A DNA stretch of 64,000 nt from Lytechinus variegatus (Eukaryota > Echinodermata > Echinoidea > Temnopleuroida > Toxopneustidae). The position numbers and the translations under genes were made by a program. The notes below the pieces were generated by a model. That model searched no databases. It saw only the letters and a program-made list of their open reading frames with translations, and was not told where the DNA came from. Shown piece by piece: positions 54,401 through 64,000 of the stretch. The first letter of the stretch is position 1. Every line of letters begins with the position of its first letter. The stretch lies in contig NC_054743.1 of assembly GCF_018143015.1 (NCBI RefSeq), positions 37,466,922-37,530,921 of the forward strand. Reading direction: 5' to 3'.

Positions 54401-55108
54401 GTACCCCTTTTGCAATATTTTCTCTTGATTCTTCATTTTGTGTGAAAATATAGAGACCAATGTCAAGCAATTGTCTTGGTCTTTCCAACCATGTATTTTT
54501 CTAGCAATGAATATGCTGTAAGGTTGGGGAAAAAGTGTTGAAATTACTTTGAAGTTGATTTTCTCTGAAATTGGTTTGCAGTGATACGACGGTTCGGATG
54601 ACCGCCAGCGAAATAGTGCGTTAAACCATTACCCAGACATTTTGTTGGTACTCTGTTAGCCTAAAAGATTCATTCTTCACTGTGTTAAACATACATGTAT
54701 ACACTGTATATACATGTACATGTATGTGTAGTAGATATCAATAAGATAAAAACTATCTTGGTCTGTTTTCAGTTCATGTTCAATGCAGTCTGTGCTGTTA
54801 GTGTTTTATGTACTCACTTATTTATTCATACTGTTGGTCATTTGTTGTCTTCATTGTTTAAAAGTAGTGAATTTGAATCTGTGCTGTTCAAAACATTTTG
54901 CAATATTTATTACCGTATCTCACATTTTCATTCCTCCTATATATTTTATCAGATTAGATATGTAGAGTTGGATTATATTTGTTGACAATAAGGTCACAAG
55001 AAAATGGTCGTGCTTTTTGTGTGAGTTTTTTTTTTAGTGGAGAGGAGTAGAATGATACAAAGGGTTGCAAAGAGTTGAAAGTATAGAATATTGATCAGTG
55101 AAAACCTA
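51489..55108. other. No gene recognised; one small foldback
   Basis: At about 51732-51969 TACTTTGGCAAAAGGAAGCA is repeated inverted, a ~235-bp MITE. The rest is AT-rich with ACATGTA-type runs. No exon is supported. AATAAA near 53909 could end a long transcript. Confidence 0.45.
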
Positions 55109-55264
55109 GGCTCTGTAACACAAAGATTTGCCGTCAATCGCTAAATACCAATGACCAATCAAGATCATCGTTGCATGCGTGCTCGTTTGAATTACTGGCT
55201 GGGAACCAATCAGTGCAGTTCTTTTATATATCCAATTCATCGCAAACCTTTGTATTATAGAGCC
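55109..55264. mobile_element. ~156-bp hairpin MITE
   Basis: GGCTCTGTAACACAAAG at the left faces CTTTGTATTATAGAGCC at the right. The body is partly palindromic (GACCAATCA... TGGGAACCAATC). Non-coding. Confidence 0.6.
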
Positions 55265-55960
55265 CTGGGAGGTTTTCATAAAATCTTTATCAGTGACTTT
55301 CACCAACTGATGTAAACTGCCAATCCTTTTATCTGATTGGTTAAAAGCAAATTAATCTTTGAAAATTACTGTTTCTGAGATGCTTTCCAGAAACATACCA
55401 GCCCTGAAAAAAGTTGATGATAATAAACATAATAGTTGGATAAGAAACCAAGGCTTCTGAGCCAATCAAATTGTGATGGTCCCTCCTACCCCCCCCCCCC
55501 CCCCCCTCCGGCAACTGCATGAAGGAGCGCAATTCGTGGTGGGGTTCACAAACTTTCAAGCCAAGCTGTATATTGAGAATGGGGAAAGCAAATGCGACAG
55601 AGATGAAAAGGAACAGAGATACAGAGGAAGATGTCAATAGGATTGACAGTAAGGGGAGGTGGAAAAAAGACGAAGTTAAAGATGTATGAGAAATTAAGAG
55701 AGAAGACGGACACAAAACACATCAAGAGATTTGTGGAGTGGAGGGGAGAAGACAGAGATACTATTAAAGATGAGGTTTGCATGGGCAAGATTTTGAAGTT
55801 TCAAACTGTGTTCCCTATTCTTTACTAGAAGAAAATTACAGTTTGAACTGCCAAAACCCTTTTTGTGAGAATTTTTTTTCAATTTGTAATGAAACAAAAA
55901 ATAATAGTATTTTCAGGGAGTACTTACATTGTTTTTTTATTTATTTTTTTTATATTTTAT

Positions 55961-56029
55961 TCATTCATTCACTTACTCATTTGCTCACTAATTCACTCAC
56001 TCATTCACTCACACATTCACTCACTCATT
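55961..56029. repeat. TTCA/CTCA tetranucleotide microsatellite
   Basis: Imperfect tandem TCAT/TCAC units over about 70 bp. The 95-codon ORF over it is a product of the repeat. Confidence 0.8.
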
Positions 56030-56409
56030 TAATTTATTATTTTTTGTATTTGTTTATTCATTAATTTATTTATTAATTTATTTTTTGGTGGGGGGGGGGT
56101 CAACCTCATGGGCCAATTCCTCCACAATGCAAACACCAAGAGTTCATTAATTTGTGGTTTTTATTTTCTTTCCATTCACCTTGTTCACATTACAGGGACA
56201 ATATTCCAAACTAATTGAGAATGAATTCAACATGGATTATCAAATGTCAATCATATTCTTTATTCTTTGAGTCTAACTCTTTCTTCTAATAATAAACATT
56301 GTCATTTCACAGCACCACCACCAAATAAAACAAATACAAAACGGTATCAGAAGGAGCAAGATGGCTTATAAAGAATACAAGGTATAAACATACGGAGGAT
56401 GAATATAGA

Positions 56410-56913
56410 GGCCTGTATTCTGAACTCTGGTTTTATATCAAATCCTGGTTTAAAGTTGTGGTTTAACTATGGAGAGCCAACTGGGGCACAAATCCCTAAC
56501 AGTACTAATTGGTGGTGATTTTTTACCGGACTGCTAGGAAAGCATGAATGCTTGTAAGCAAGCAACCAGAGGACCAACTGCTTAAGGTCCTCTCCGAAGG
56601 ACATGGTACTGAGGATTAATGCCTTACCAAAGGACACTAGCGCACCAAGTGGGAATAGAACCTGGGTCACTGGAATAAGAATCCCCCGCTCTACCGACTC
56701 CTCATTATTAATCCAATATTAATTCATATGACACCCAAATTGTTCATAATTGTCTGGGAATGATAACTGAAGTACATGTATTTTTCTTCCTTATGAAAGC
56801 AAAATGAAACAAAATTGTAAACATAGGAAATATATTTGAACTTTTGGCTCCCCATAATTTTAGCATAGAGTTAAACTGTGGTCTAAGTTAAACCCGACTT
56901 CAGAATACGGGCC
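56410..56913. mobile_element. Foldback MITE (GGCCTGTATTCTGAA) holding a SINE
   Basis: GGCCTGTATTCTGAACTC at the left and CTTCAGAATACGGGCC at the right are inverted. Related ends occur near 45645 and 62430. A tRNA-SINE has inserted at 56515-56703. Confidence 0.65.
56515..56703 (-). mobile_element. tRNA-derived SINE, first family
   Basis: On the minus strand, after a GAGCGGGGGATTC start, come B box GGTTCTATTCCC and the body shared with 61267 (GCGCTAGTGTCCTTTGGTAA; TTGCTTGCTTACAAGCATTC). Confidence 0.75.
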
Positions 56914-57589
56914 AGAGTGTCTTGAAATTGTTTTAAATGGACGATCATTCCATTTTCCAATATGAACTAAAAATTTGTCAATAGCTTATCTCATTAACTC
57001 ACAAAATATACAAAAAAATATCTAAAAATAGGAATGAAGTTAGTCACCAAATATTGCACCAAAAAAGTAAGGTAGTTATAAATGCCAGGCATGCATATAA
57101 GACAAAATATTTCTTCGTAATTTGTTACAAATTATCTATGTAACTAAGGGTAAAACCAGTAAAGGACAGTTGAAATAATTGAAGATGTCAAAGATTGTTG
57201 TAATTTCTTCAAATTACTGTACATACATTGTGTAATTCAGGCAACTATTAAGCTGAATACGATTTGAATACAGAATGAAAATCCATGATTCCTGTATGGA
57301 AATAGAGTCATTGAACTTTTAAAAATATCTGAGCAGTTTTCACTCCCAACTTAGGCAATAATCACTTGCTTTTGATTATGCTTTTACACAGTTTTGGGCA
57401 AAGGGAACTTTACAGGAGTCAAAAGGAAAATATGCAACCTTAAAATGGTTAAAAATTCACATTAAATAGCAAACGTAATGATTGCAAAAAAATGACTCTT
57501 GCAAGGGAAGACCACTATTCTATTCTTAGAAACATAACATAATACATAGTGTCTCTACTTAATAGCTTATACATGTAATTCTAAGAAAA

Positions 57590-57850
57590 ATATAAGCCTT
57601 TAAAGACAGATTACAACCTATCAAAGAATTCAATTGGTCTAATATTTTTTGGAAGGCAGTTCCATAATTTAGTTGCCATTTTCCACAAAACTCTATGATT
57701 GAATGTCTTGGAGTTTACACATAACTTTACAGAGGAAATCACTTGATCGTAACTCGTAAATTTGTCTCATTTTTAGATAAGAGGTTTTAATCACCCCTGT
57801 GGCAATATGCTTTGTACATGAGCCACCAGGTTTTAAAGGAAAACATACAA
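57590..57850 (-). mobile_element. LINE reverse-transcriptase C-terminal remnant
   Basis: Minus-strand frames read YELRSSDFLCK, then NSKTFNHRVLWKMATKLWNC followed by LPKNIRPIEFF. This is the layout of the end of CR1/Jockey-type ORF2 (YNLRS… KT… LWN-LP--IR--- FK). At least one frame change and an in-frame stop after FDRL show that it is decayed. Only the C-terminal part remains. Confidence 0.55.
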
Positions 57851-58849
57851 ACAAATATAATTTACGCCATTAAAAAATACAAAATTTATTTAGACATCAA
57901 ATATAATATTAAACATAATTTCATATGGGAATAAGTACGGATTTGCCAAAACACGAATCACACACTAATTCCCAATCAAAAGATTACAAACTAAACATTA
58001 ACCCAAACAAAAACCACATATTAAGAAAACTGAATATATAATTGCATAATACCAAAATAATATAGAAACCTCTGAGATATATCACAAAAATACAAAAAAC
58101 ACATTTCTCTGGAAAGACAGGATTATTGCATATCTATAATTGGCCAATGTGATATATGAAAATAATCTTTTAACATAAATAAAACTGCTCTTTTCTCATG
58201 AGATGTATATATTTTCCACACATAAAATGACTGTAATCAAATAACATTTGATATTAATGGAAAACTTGTCTAAAGTATGAGTTCCTGCAACAGTGCTTTT
58301 AGAAAAAAAAATCTTTGCTCCTCATAACTCTAGATCTAGTAGATTTAATAGAAGAGCCAAACAAAAATCATAGCATGGCATGGATTTTATTTTCACTTGA
58401 TTTTTACTGAATCTGTCTATATGCAAAGAATTTGCCATGATTTAGCACCATCATTCCTAATAGTTGGTATTCCCTAATCAAATCATATATATACATACTG
58501 CATAGAATAGTTAATGCCACATTAAACTTTTAAACACAGTACCTCTCATTGTACTGGAGGTCGTTTCATAAGCTGTATGTAAGACTTATACAAGGTTTTA
58601 GGCAAGACCGGTGACCCTTTCTTGCGGTTAGCAATATAAGATAATAATAAAGCAATATTGACTGGCCTAGGGGCGATACAACATATTTTATTGCCCGCAA
58701 CATTTCCACGCATTTTCTCATTGACTTTCCTGAGCGGGCAATAAATTGGGCCCGTGGATAAACAATTGGAATTTTATTGACTGGTCATTTGATCCCAGTC
58801 TTAAGCAGGCAACAATGTTTCAAAGTTGCCCTGCTCAGATGTCTGATAC

Positions 58850-59125
58850 GGTTAATAATAAATATAGGATTTACATGTATATATAGCGAATGTATACACG
58901 TTGTGAGGTGCTCACTGCTCAAGGCAATCCTATCTTACCCTGGCTAAGCTAGTGCTAACAGCTTTTTGAGGAATTACTTCCTGCTGGTACCCATTTACCT
59001 CACGTGGGTTGAGTGCAGCACAATGCGGGTAAATTTCTTGCTGAAGAAAAATGCCATGGCTGGGAATCGAACCCACGCCCCTCAGATTGAAAGACGCGAG
59101 TCTTAACCACTAGACCACCACATTC
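58850..59125 (-). mobile_element. tRNA-derived SINE, third family
   Basis: Minus strand: A box TGGTCTAGTGGTTAAGA and B box GGGTTCGATTCCCA, close to a tRNA-Glu-like head, then a ~200-bp non-tRNA body ending near TATATATACATGTAAATCC. Continuation into the body argues against a functional tRNA gene. Confidence 0.75.
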
Positions 59126-59767
59126 CCACCAATATACCTTTTGGTGTTGATTTATCTCCTCAGAAATGGTCACCAGTCCCTCATTAAGTGGCTTGTAGCT
59201 TATGAAAGCTTTATGAAACATACACCCGCAAGATTTTTTTATAAAGCTGTTCATGAGCCACTTGTACCTTTACCAATGATCCAAGTGCACCTTGTCCTAC
59301 ATTTGGGACAATGTAAGAATCACAATTTTTATTGTCCTGATTGTGAAAATGAACAAGTGAGACAACATGGCACATGTGCAATGCCTTGAGATGTATATGT
59401 AGCAGTCTATTTTGTCAACATGCACATCCAAAAAATCCCTACTCTCAACTAAACTAGTGGCAATTAGTATACAATGCACATTTTATTTCAGATCTGTACA
59501 TATACACCAATGTTCCTTTGTTCAGGCTTGAATAACAAATGAAAAGATATTTACGATAATAGCATGGATGCTTAGAATCAGACATGTATTTCTATTTTAG
59601 GAAGTGGGATATTCATTGAGAAACCCTCTTGGCTTGTAATGCTTTAGTTGTTGGTAAGTATTGCAGACCTTTCTGGATAGCCTCATGATTTTGTATGTGA
59701 ATGACAATATTTGGAATTTTATTCCTTTTGAGTTGGTTCCATCAAGATACCATACATCAGCAGGTCT

Positions 59768-60369
59768 TTAAAGGGGAATCCAGCCTTGGCCATAAAATGT
59801 TGTGTTGGGAAGGAGAAATATAAATTAAACAGAATGGTGCAAGTTTGAAAGAAATTGGACAAGCAATAAATAAGTTATAGCTGCTTTAAAATTGAGATCA
59901 CTAATACTATGTAGATTTCAAATTGGCAACTGGGTAAGTAAATTATGACAAGGGGCAAGGACAACTTTCCCATAGGCCATGTACTTTATTATCAGGGATT
60001 TGTGGTTTTCTCCTTAGTACCCATTCCCCTGGGGCAGTAATCTAAATATAACCCATGTAGTATATTGTTTTATGTCCTCATGAAAGAAAAATATAATTCG
60101 AAATAAAACTTTTGGGAAAAATGACATTTTAGCCATAATATGTATTGGAGTACATGGAAGAGTAGTCCTTGCCTTACATCACTATGACATCCCATATGCG
60201 GCCAATTTGAAATCTCCATGGGTATAGTGATTACCAATATTTACAACTTTTAAAAATTCATATCTTTCTTTTTGTTTGTCCAATATTGTTCAAACTTTCA
60301 CCTATCAACTTGTCTGATTTTTCTTTTCCTTATAAAAACAAGTTTTATTTGGGTTGGATTCCCCTTTAA
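59768..60369. mobile_element. 602-bp MITE with TTAAAGGGGAATCCA ends
   Basis: TTAAAGGGGAATCCAGCC and GGTTGGATTCCCCTTTAA form the TIR. The element ends 12 bp from the stop codon of the minus-strand gene at 60382 and so lies in its 3' UTR. Confidence 0.8.
60344..60349 (-). terminator. AATAAA poly(A) signal inside a MITE end
   Basis: On the minus strand AATAAA falls about 33 nt after the TAG at 60382, inside the terminal part of the MITE. It is the first canonical signal downstream of the stop. Confidence 0.55.
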
Positions 60370-60381
60370 CAATGTCCATAT

Positions 60382-62574
60382 CTAAAGTTCAACTTTCACA
60401 CTCACGCCTGAATCATCATCAATATCTTCTGGATTTTCGACTCCATGATCGGTCAACTCTTCCTCCTTCCGTATATCTTCTGCTTTCTTGTCTTCCCTTG
60501 TTTGATCTGTTTTCTTTTCATCCATTTTCTTTCCATCTTTCTTTCCATCGTCTCCCCAATCAATGTCATCGAGATTGAGAGGTTCTACTTGCTGGACGAA
60601 AACGTTTGGATCGTCTGATAATGGCGGCTTCTTTGTCTTTTCCATCTTTCTCTGAAAATCAAATAAAGGAACACTTCAAAGACTGTACTTAGGGATTCAT
60701 TTTATTTTGTTTCATTTCGTTTCATTTATTTGGATTCAATTCAATTCATTCATTTTTCAGATATTGTAATACAAAATGTACAAAGGTTAAAAAACGGGAA
60801 GCATCTCAAGAAGCTTACGCTTGCCGAGTAAGGTGCTCCCTTACAGAGAGCGGCAACAACAAAAAAAATATAAACATAATATAAATAAGATAATCACATT
60901 GAACATAGACACATAAGACATTTTTCAAATACAGACATGGAAAAAAATATTCAAGATGTACGGATGCAGTATAACAAAACACAAAAATAAACATGGAATG
61001 CTGAATAATTTTTTAATAATTATTAATGCATATTTTTGCATTTTTTAATACCTCTAATTGCATGAATGTGATCCTTAAATTCAACAATCATCTATCCAAC
61101 ATCCCCAAAATGTCCTTATCCTATTGAGTGGTACGCTGATGATTAAACCCAGATTTAGCTCCAGACTATGCAAGAGATTTAATCAACACTTTCTTGGAAA
61201 GCCACGTTTCATCTCATTTCTGCGATATTTATAACATAGATAACATACAAAATATTCCAGTAGAATAGAGGAGGCGTAATAGCTCAGGCAGGAGAGCGGG
61301 GGACTCAGATTCTAGTGACCCGGGTTAGATTCCCAATCGGTGCGCTAGTGCCCTTTGGTAAGGCATTAATCCCCCTTACCAGGTTCCTCAGAGCTTCAGA
61401 TAGGACCTTAAGATGTCGGTACTCTGGTTGCTTGCTTACAAGCATTTATGCTTTCTTAGCAATCATGTAAATAATGTCCACCATTTATCATTTATTGTAG
61501 ATTTGTTTTATCCTATTTTTTTCTCATTTCATTACAGGCCCCCCTTTGAGATCTCGGCCGTCGACCGCGCGATCGCGCCGAAAATTGGCACGCATGTTGT
61601 CTGGGAAATAATCTACAAAAATGTATAGTAATTTATTTCATGCAAATTGTTATTACATAATTATGCTAATTTATGCGTAATTAGTATGCGAAATCATACT
61701 TTTTCCTCTAACTCCATAAATAAAGCTCCAAATGTTCTAATTTTTGGCATAGAAACCCTTTGTGATGTTCTTAGCAAGTGTACATGAACAAAATTGTGAT
61801 ATCAGATCAATATCTTATGTATTATATTGACTTTTGCAATTTCTTATGTATTTCTTTGTTTTTTTTTACCTTTTGTTTTTCATTGTTTTTTTTCAATGAA
61901 ATTCGTTGGGGACTCTTCTAAGATCATAAACAGCATAAAATACATTTAGGCCAGCAAAACTAAAAATAATCAAACATTTATGATTTTTGGTTGAAAACAC
62001 AATTTACATTGACTTTGTACACGAAATCACGTTTTTGAGCAGTTTTTGGTCTGACATGCACTTACATAACATTGCGTAACTTCGGAACCGCGTATTCGGG
62101 TGACGCAAAATTGGTCTCAAAAGTTGCGCAAGACGTGAAAGTAAAAAGTCAGCGAGCAGCGCGGTCAAAAAAATTTTACGCGTCGAAAATATCGCGCGAA
62201 TCGTTGAGGGGGGGGCCTCCGAGGCCAAGATAGGGTTAAACCAGGTGGGCGTTTCATAAAGCTATTCGGAAGTTAAGAGCGACTTAATTTTTTAGAACTG
62301 GCGATCCTGTCTTATGGTAAATGATATATTCATTGGTGATGGTTTAGTGCGTAAGAAAGGATCACCAGTCATTCTTAAAGTCGCTCTTAACTTACGAACA
62401 GCTTTATGCAACGGCCCCCTGGGTTTAATTCAAACCCGAGTTCAGAATACAGGCCAATATGTCCTGATATTTAAGATGATGCAATCTTACCAGCCTCTCT
62501 TGTACTTCCTGTTCATGTGCTATATCGGAAAGCATAAATAGTTTGGATTCCAACTGGAAAGTGAATATCTCATC
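60382..62574 (-). CDS. Last two exons of an unidentified gene with an acidic, Lys-rich tail
   Basis: Complement of 62574-62491 (84 bp) joined to 60651-60382. Exon one follows CTTATTTAG, encodes DEIFTFQLESKLFMLSDIAH and on to QERL, and ends at GTAAGA. Exon two follows GATTTTCAG, in phase 0, and encodes RKMEKTKKPPLSDDPNVFVQ, then LNLDDIDWGDD, a charged Lys/Asp/Glu-rich tail and the stop. Both splice sites and the codon-aligned exon lengths support a real host gene. The gene starts beyond the right edge of the window. I do not recognise the family. The first segment looks helical and may be a coiled coil, the tail disordered. Its intron carries a SINE and several MITEs, and its 3' UTR falls in a MITE. 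Confidence 0.75.
61267..61470 (+). mobile_element. tRNA-derived SINE, first family, fullest copy
   Basis: A box TAGCTCAGGCAGG (61280) and B box GGGTTAGATTCCC (61322) at tRNA-like spacing, then the body shared with 17181 and 56515. It lies in the intron of the minus-strand gene. Confidence 0.8.
61537..62217. mobile_element. MITE with GGCCCCCC ends and CGCGCGAT subterminal motif
   Basis: Left GGCCCCCCTTTGAGATCTCG and right (reverse complement) GGCCCCCCCCTCAACGATTC form an imperfect TIR. CGCGCGAT follows on both sides. The centre is AT-rich and non-coding. Confidence 0.55.
62242..62421. mobile_element. 180-bp palindromic MITE
   Basis: CAGGTGGGCGTTTCATAAAG at the left pairs with CTTTATGCAACGGCCCCCTG at the right. 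The arms continue with AAGTTAAGAGCGACT against its complement. Confidence 0.75.
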
Positions 62575-62636
62575 CTAAATAAGAGAAAAGAATGAAAAAT
62601 GTGAAAAATAATAATAAACAAGTGGAACCTCTGACA

Positions 62637-63650
62637 GTCTCATCTGTATTACGCAATTCAATATAGCAGCAGTGCTGACTTTGAAAATGACTACTGAAAA
62701 ACACCACTCATATGATAATAACAAATTATATTCATTTACCCTAAATGACCTTTGACCTTGATCATGTGACTTAAAGCTTGTGCAAAACAATAAATGATAC
62801 ATGTACTTGACTATCCTCTCGTCCTTGTTTCATGAACTGGAACCATAAACTTTCAAAGTTATGATAGCAATTCAACAATACCCCAACATGGCCAAAGTTC
62901 ATTGACCTTAAAATGACCTTTGAACTTGGTCATGTGACCTCAAACTCATGCAGGATGTTCAATAATACTTGATTATTCTTGTCTAAACTTTATGAACTAG
63001 ATCCATAAACTTTCAAGGTTATGAGAAAATTCAACTAATACTCCCAGTCCAACACAGCTAAAGTTCATTGACCCTATATGACCTTTGACCTTGGTCATAT
63101 ATTCTGAAACTCAGCCAGGATGTTCAGTGAAACATGATACACAATTACCCTTATGTCCAAGTTTCATGAACTAGCTTTCAAAGTTAAAATGGCAATTCAA
63201 AAATTACGCCCAACATGACCAAAGTTTGTTGACCCTGAACTACCTTTGACCTTTGTAATGTGACCCAAAATTTGGGCAGAATGTTTGGTGATATACCAAT
63301 ACCTTTATACATGTATCCAAGTTTCATGAACTAGGTCTACACACTTTCTAAGTTATGATGACATTTTAAAAACTTAAACTTAGATTAAGATTTTGATGTT
63401 GATTCCCCCAACATGGTCTAAGTTTATGAACTTCGACCTTGGTCATGTGACCTGAAACTCAGGCAAGTTCTTTAAGTAATAATTGATTATCCTTGTGTCC
63501 AAGTTCCATGATCTAGGTCCATATACTTTCTATGATGACATTTCAAAATCTTAGCCTTTGGTTAAGATTTCAATGTTAACGACGCTGCTGCCGCCGTCGG
63601 AAAAGCGGAGCATAGTCTCGCTCTGCTATGCAGGCGAGACAAAAACCTGT
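62637..63650 (-). mobile_element. DR1-bearing MITE, copy B
   Basis: Inverted relative to 50729. Ends GTCTCATCTGTATTACGC and (reverse complement) GTCTCGCCTGCATAGC. About five ~200-bp units. TGACCTTTGACCT (perfect DR1) occurs at 62746 and 63079, with degenerate versions near 62914 and 63240. It lies next to the exon at 62491-62574. Confidence 0.8.
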
Positions 63651-64000
63651 GTATTTCTTTAAATGATTTTCATGTAGCCCTTTTCCCCTGGCTGCAATTC
63701 ATTCAAGCTTTTTGCTTTAGCTGACCACAGCATTCAAATTAATTTTACATTTTTATATGAATTAAGTCTTATCTATTGTTATCATTGTGTAAATGTCACA
63801 TTTGTAATCTGATCAATAATCCTGTACGTTGTTTTTTTTTATATCATTGCTGTGAACTTGTATATCAATAAATACAGGAAACATCTGGGCCCCATCTTAC
63901 AAAGAGTTGCGATTGATCACATAAATCATAACTATGGACAGCCAAAAACGTCAACTTCTAAAATTCAAATTTGTTCAGAATATTTTCTACAAATGATGTT
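63651..64000. other. No gene recognised
   Basis: AT-rich. Near 63898-63930 ACAAAGAGTTGCGATTGATC is the start of the hairpin family seen at 35784. The upstream exons of the minus-strand gene were not found here. Confidence 0.4.

Noticed and set aside
55777-56064. 95-codon ORF with Ser/Leu/Thr/His repeats
   Set aside because: It reads through the TTCA/CTCA microsatellite.

Overview
The window looks like AT-rich nuclear DNA of a marine invertebrate deuterostome, most likely a sea urchin. The grounds are intron-bearing metazoan genes (a CD164/endolyn sialomucin and a peptide-receptor-like class A GPCR), tRNA-derived and 7SL-like SINEs, and very many short foldback (MITE-like) elements of kinds I recognise from echinoid genomes. 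The species call is inference. Other marine deuterostomes are not excluded. Coding DNA is a very small part of the window.

Layout. 1-7.1 kb is intergenic and packed with small palindromic elements, a 7SL-like SINE and a LINE tail. 7.13-17.79 kb is one nested block: an outer element with perfect 20-bp terminal inverted repeats and arrays of a GACCACG-type motif. It contains an LTR fossil, a tRNA-SINE and a giant 6.35-kb foldback whose arms are inverted tandem arrays of ~400-bp units loaded with a GGTCATTTTGGCCA-type motif. 18.6-20.3 kb (minus strand) is a GPCR gene broken by a 578-bp element inserted between TM5 and TM6. 20.6-23.6 kb is repeats.

23.84-47.60 kb (plus strand) is the CD164/endolyn gene in three coding exons: a signal-peptide exon, a 75-bp mucin exon, and a last exon with mucin, transmembrane segment and YQTL lysosomal sorting tail. 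Its first intron of ~21.4 kb holds several foldback families, two more private-motif elements, and some uncertain exon-like ORFs. A likely 3' UTR of roughly 2 kb or more follows. 60.38-62.57 kb (minus strand) carries the last two exons of an unrecognised gene with an acidic, lysine-rich tail; it runs off the right edge. The rest is SINEs, MITEs, a LINE reverse-transcriptase remnant and AT-rich DNA.

Main points for follow-up. (1) At least five separate elements here each carry their own 8-20-nt motif, repeated many times in both orientations; this may be one general architecture of non-autonomous transposons. (2) A SINE has a 7SL-RNA-like head. (3) A MITE family spreads perfect DR1 nuclear-receptor half-site pairs. 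(4) A MITE supplies the poly(A) signal just after a host stop codon. (5) Two ~610-bp inverted MITEs flank the single small CD164 exon 2. All calls come from reading the sequence; no alignment or database search was run.
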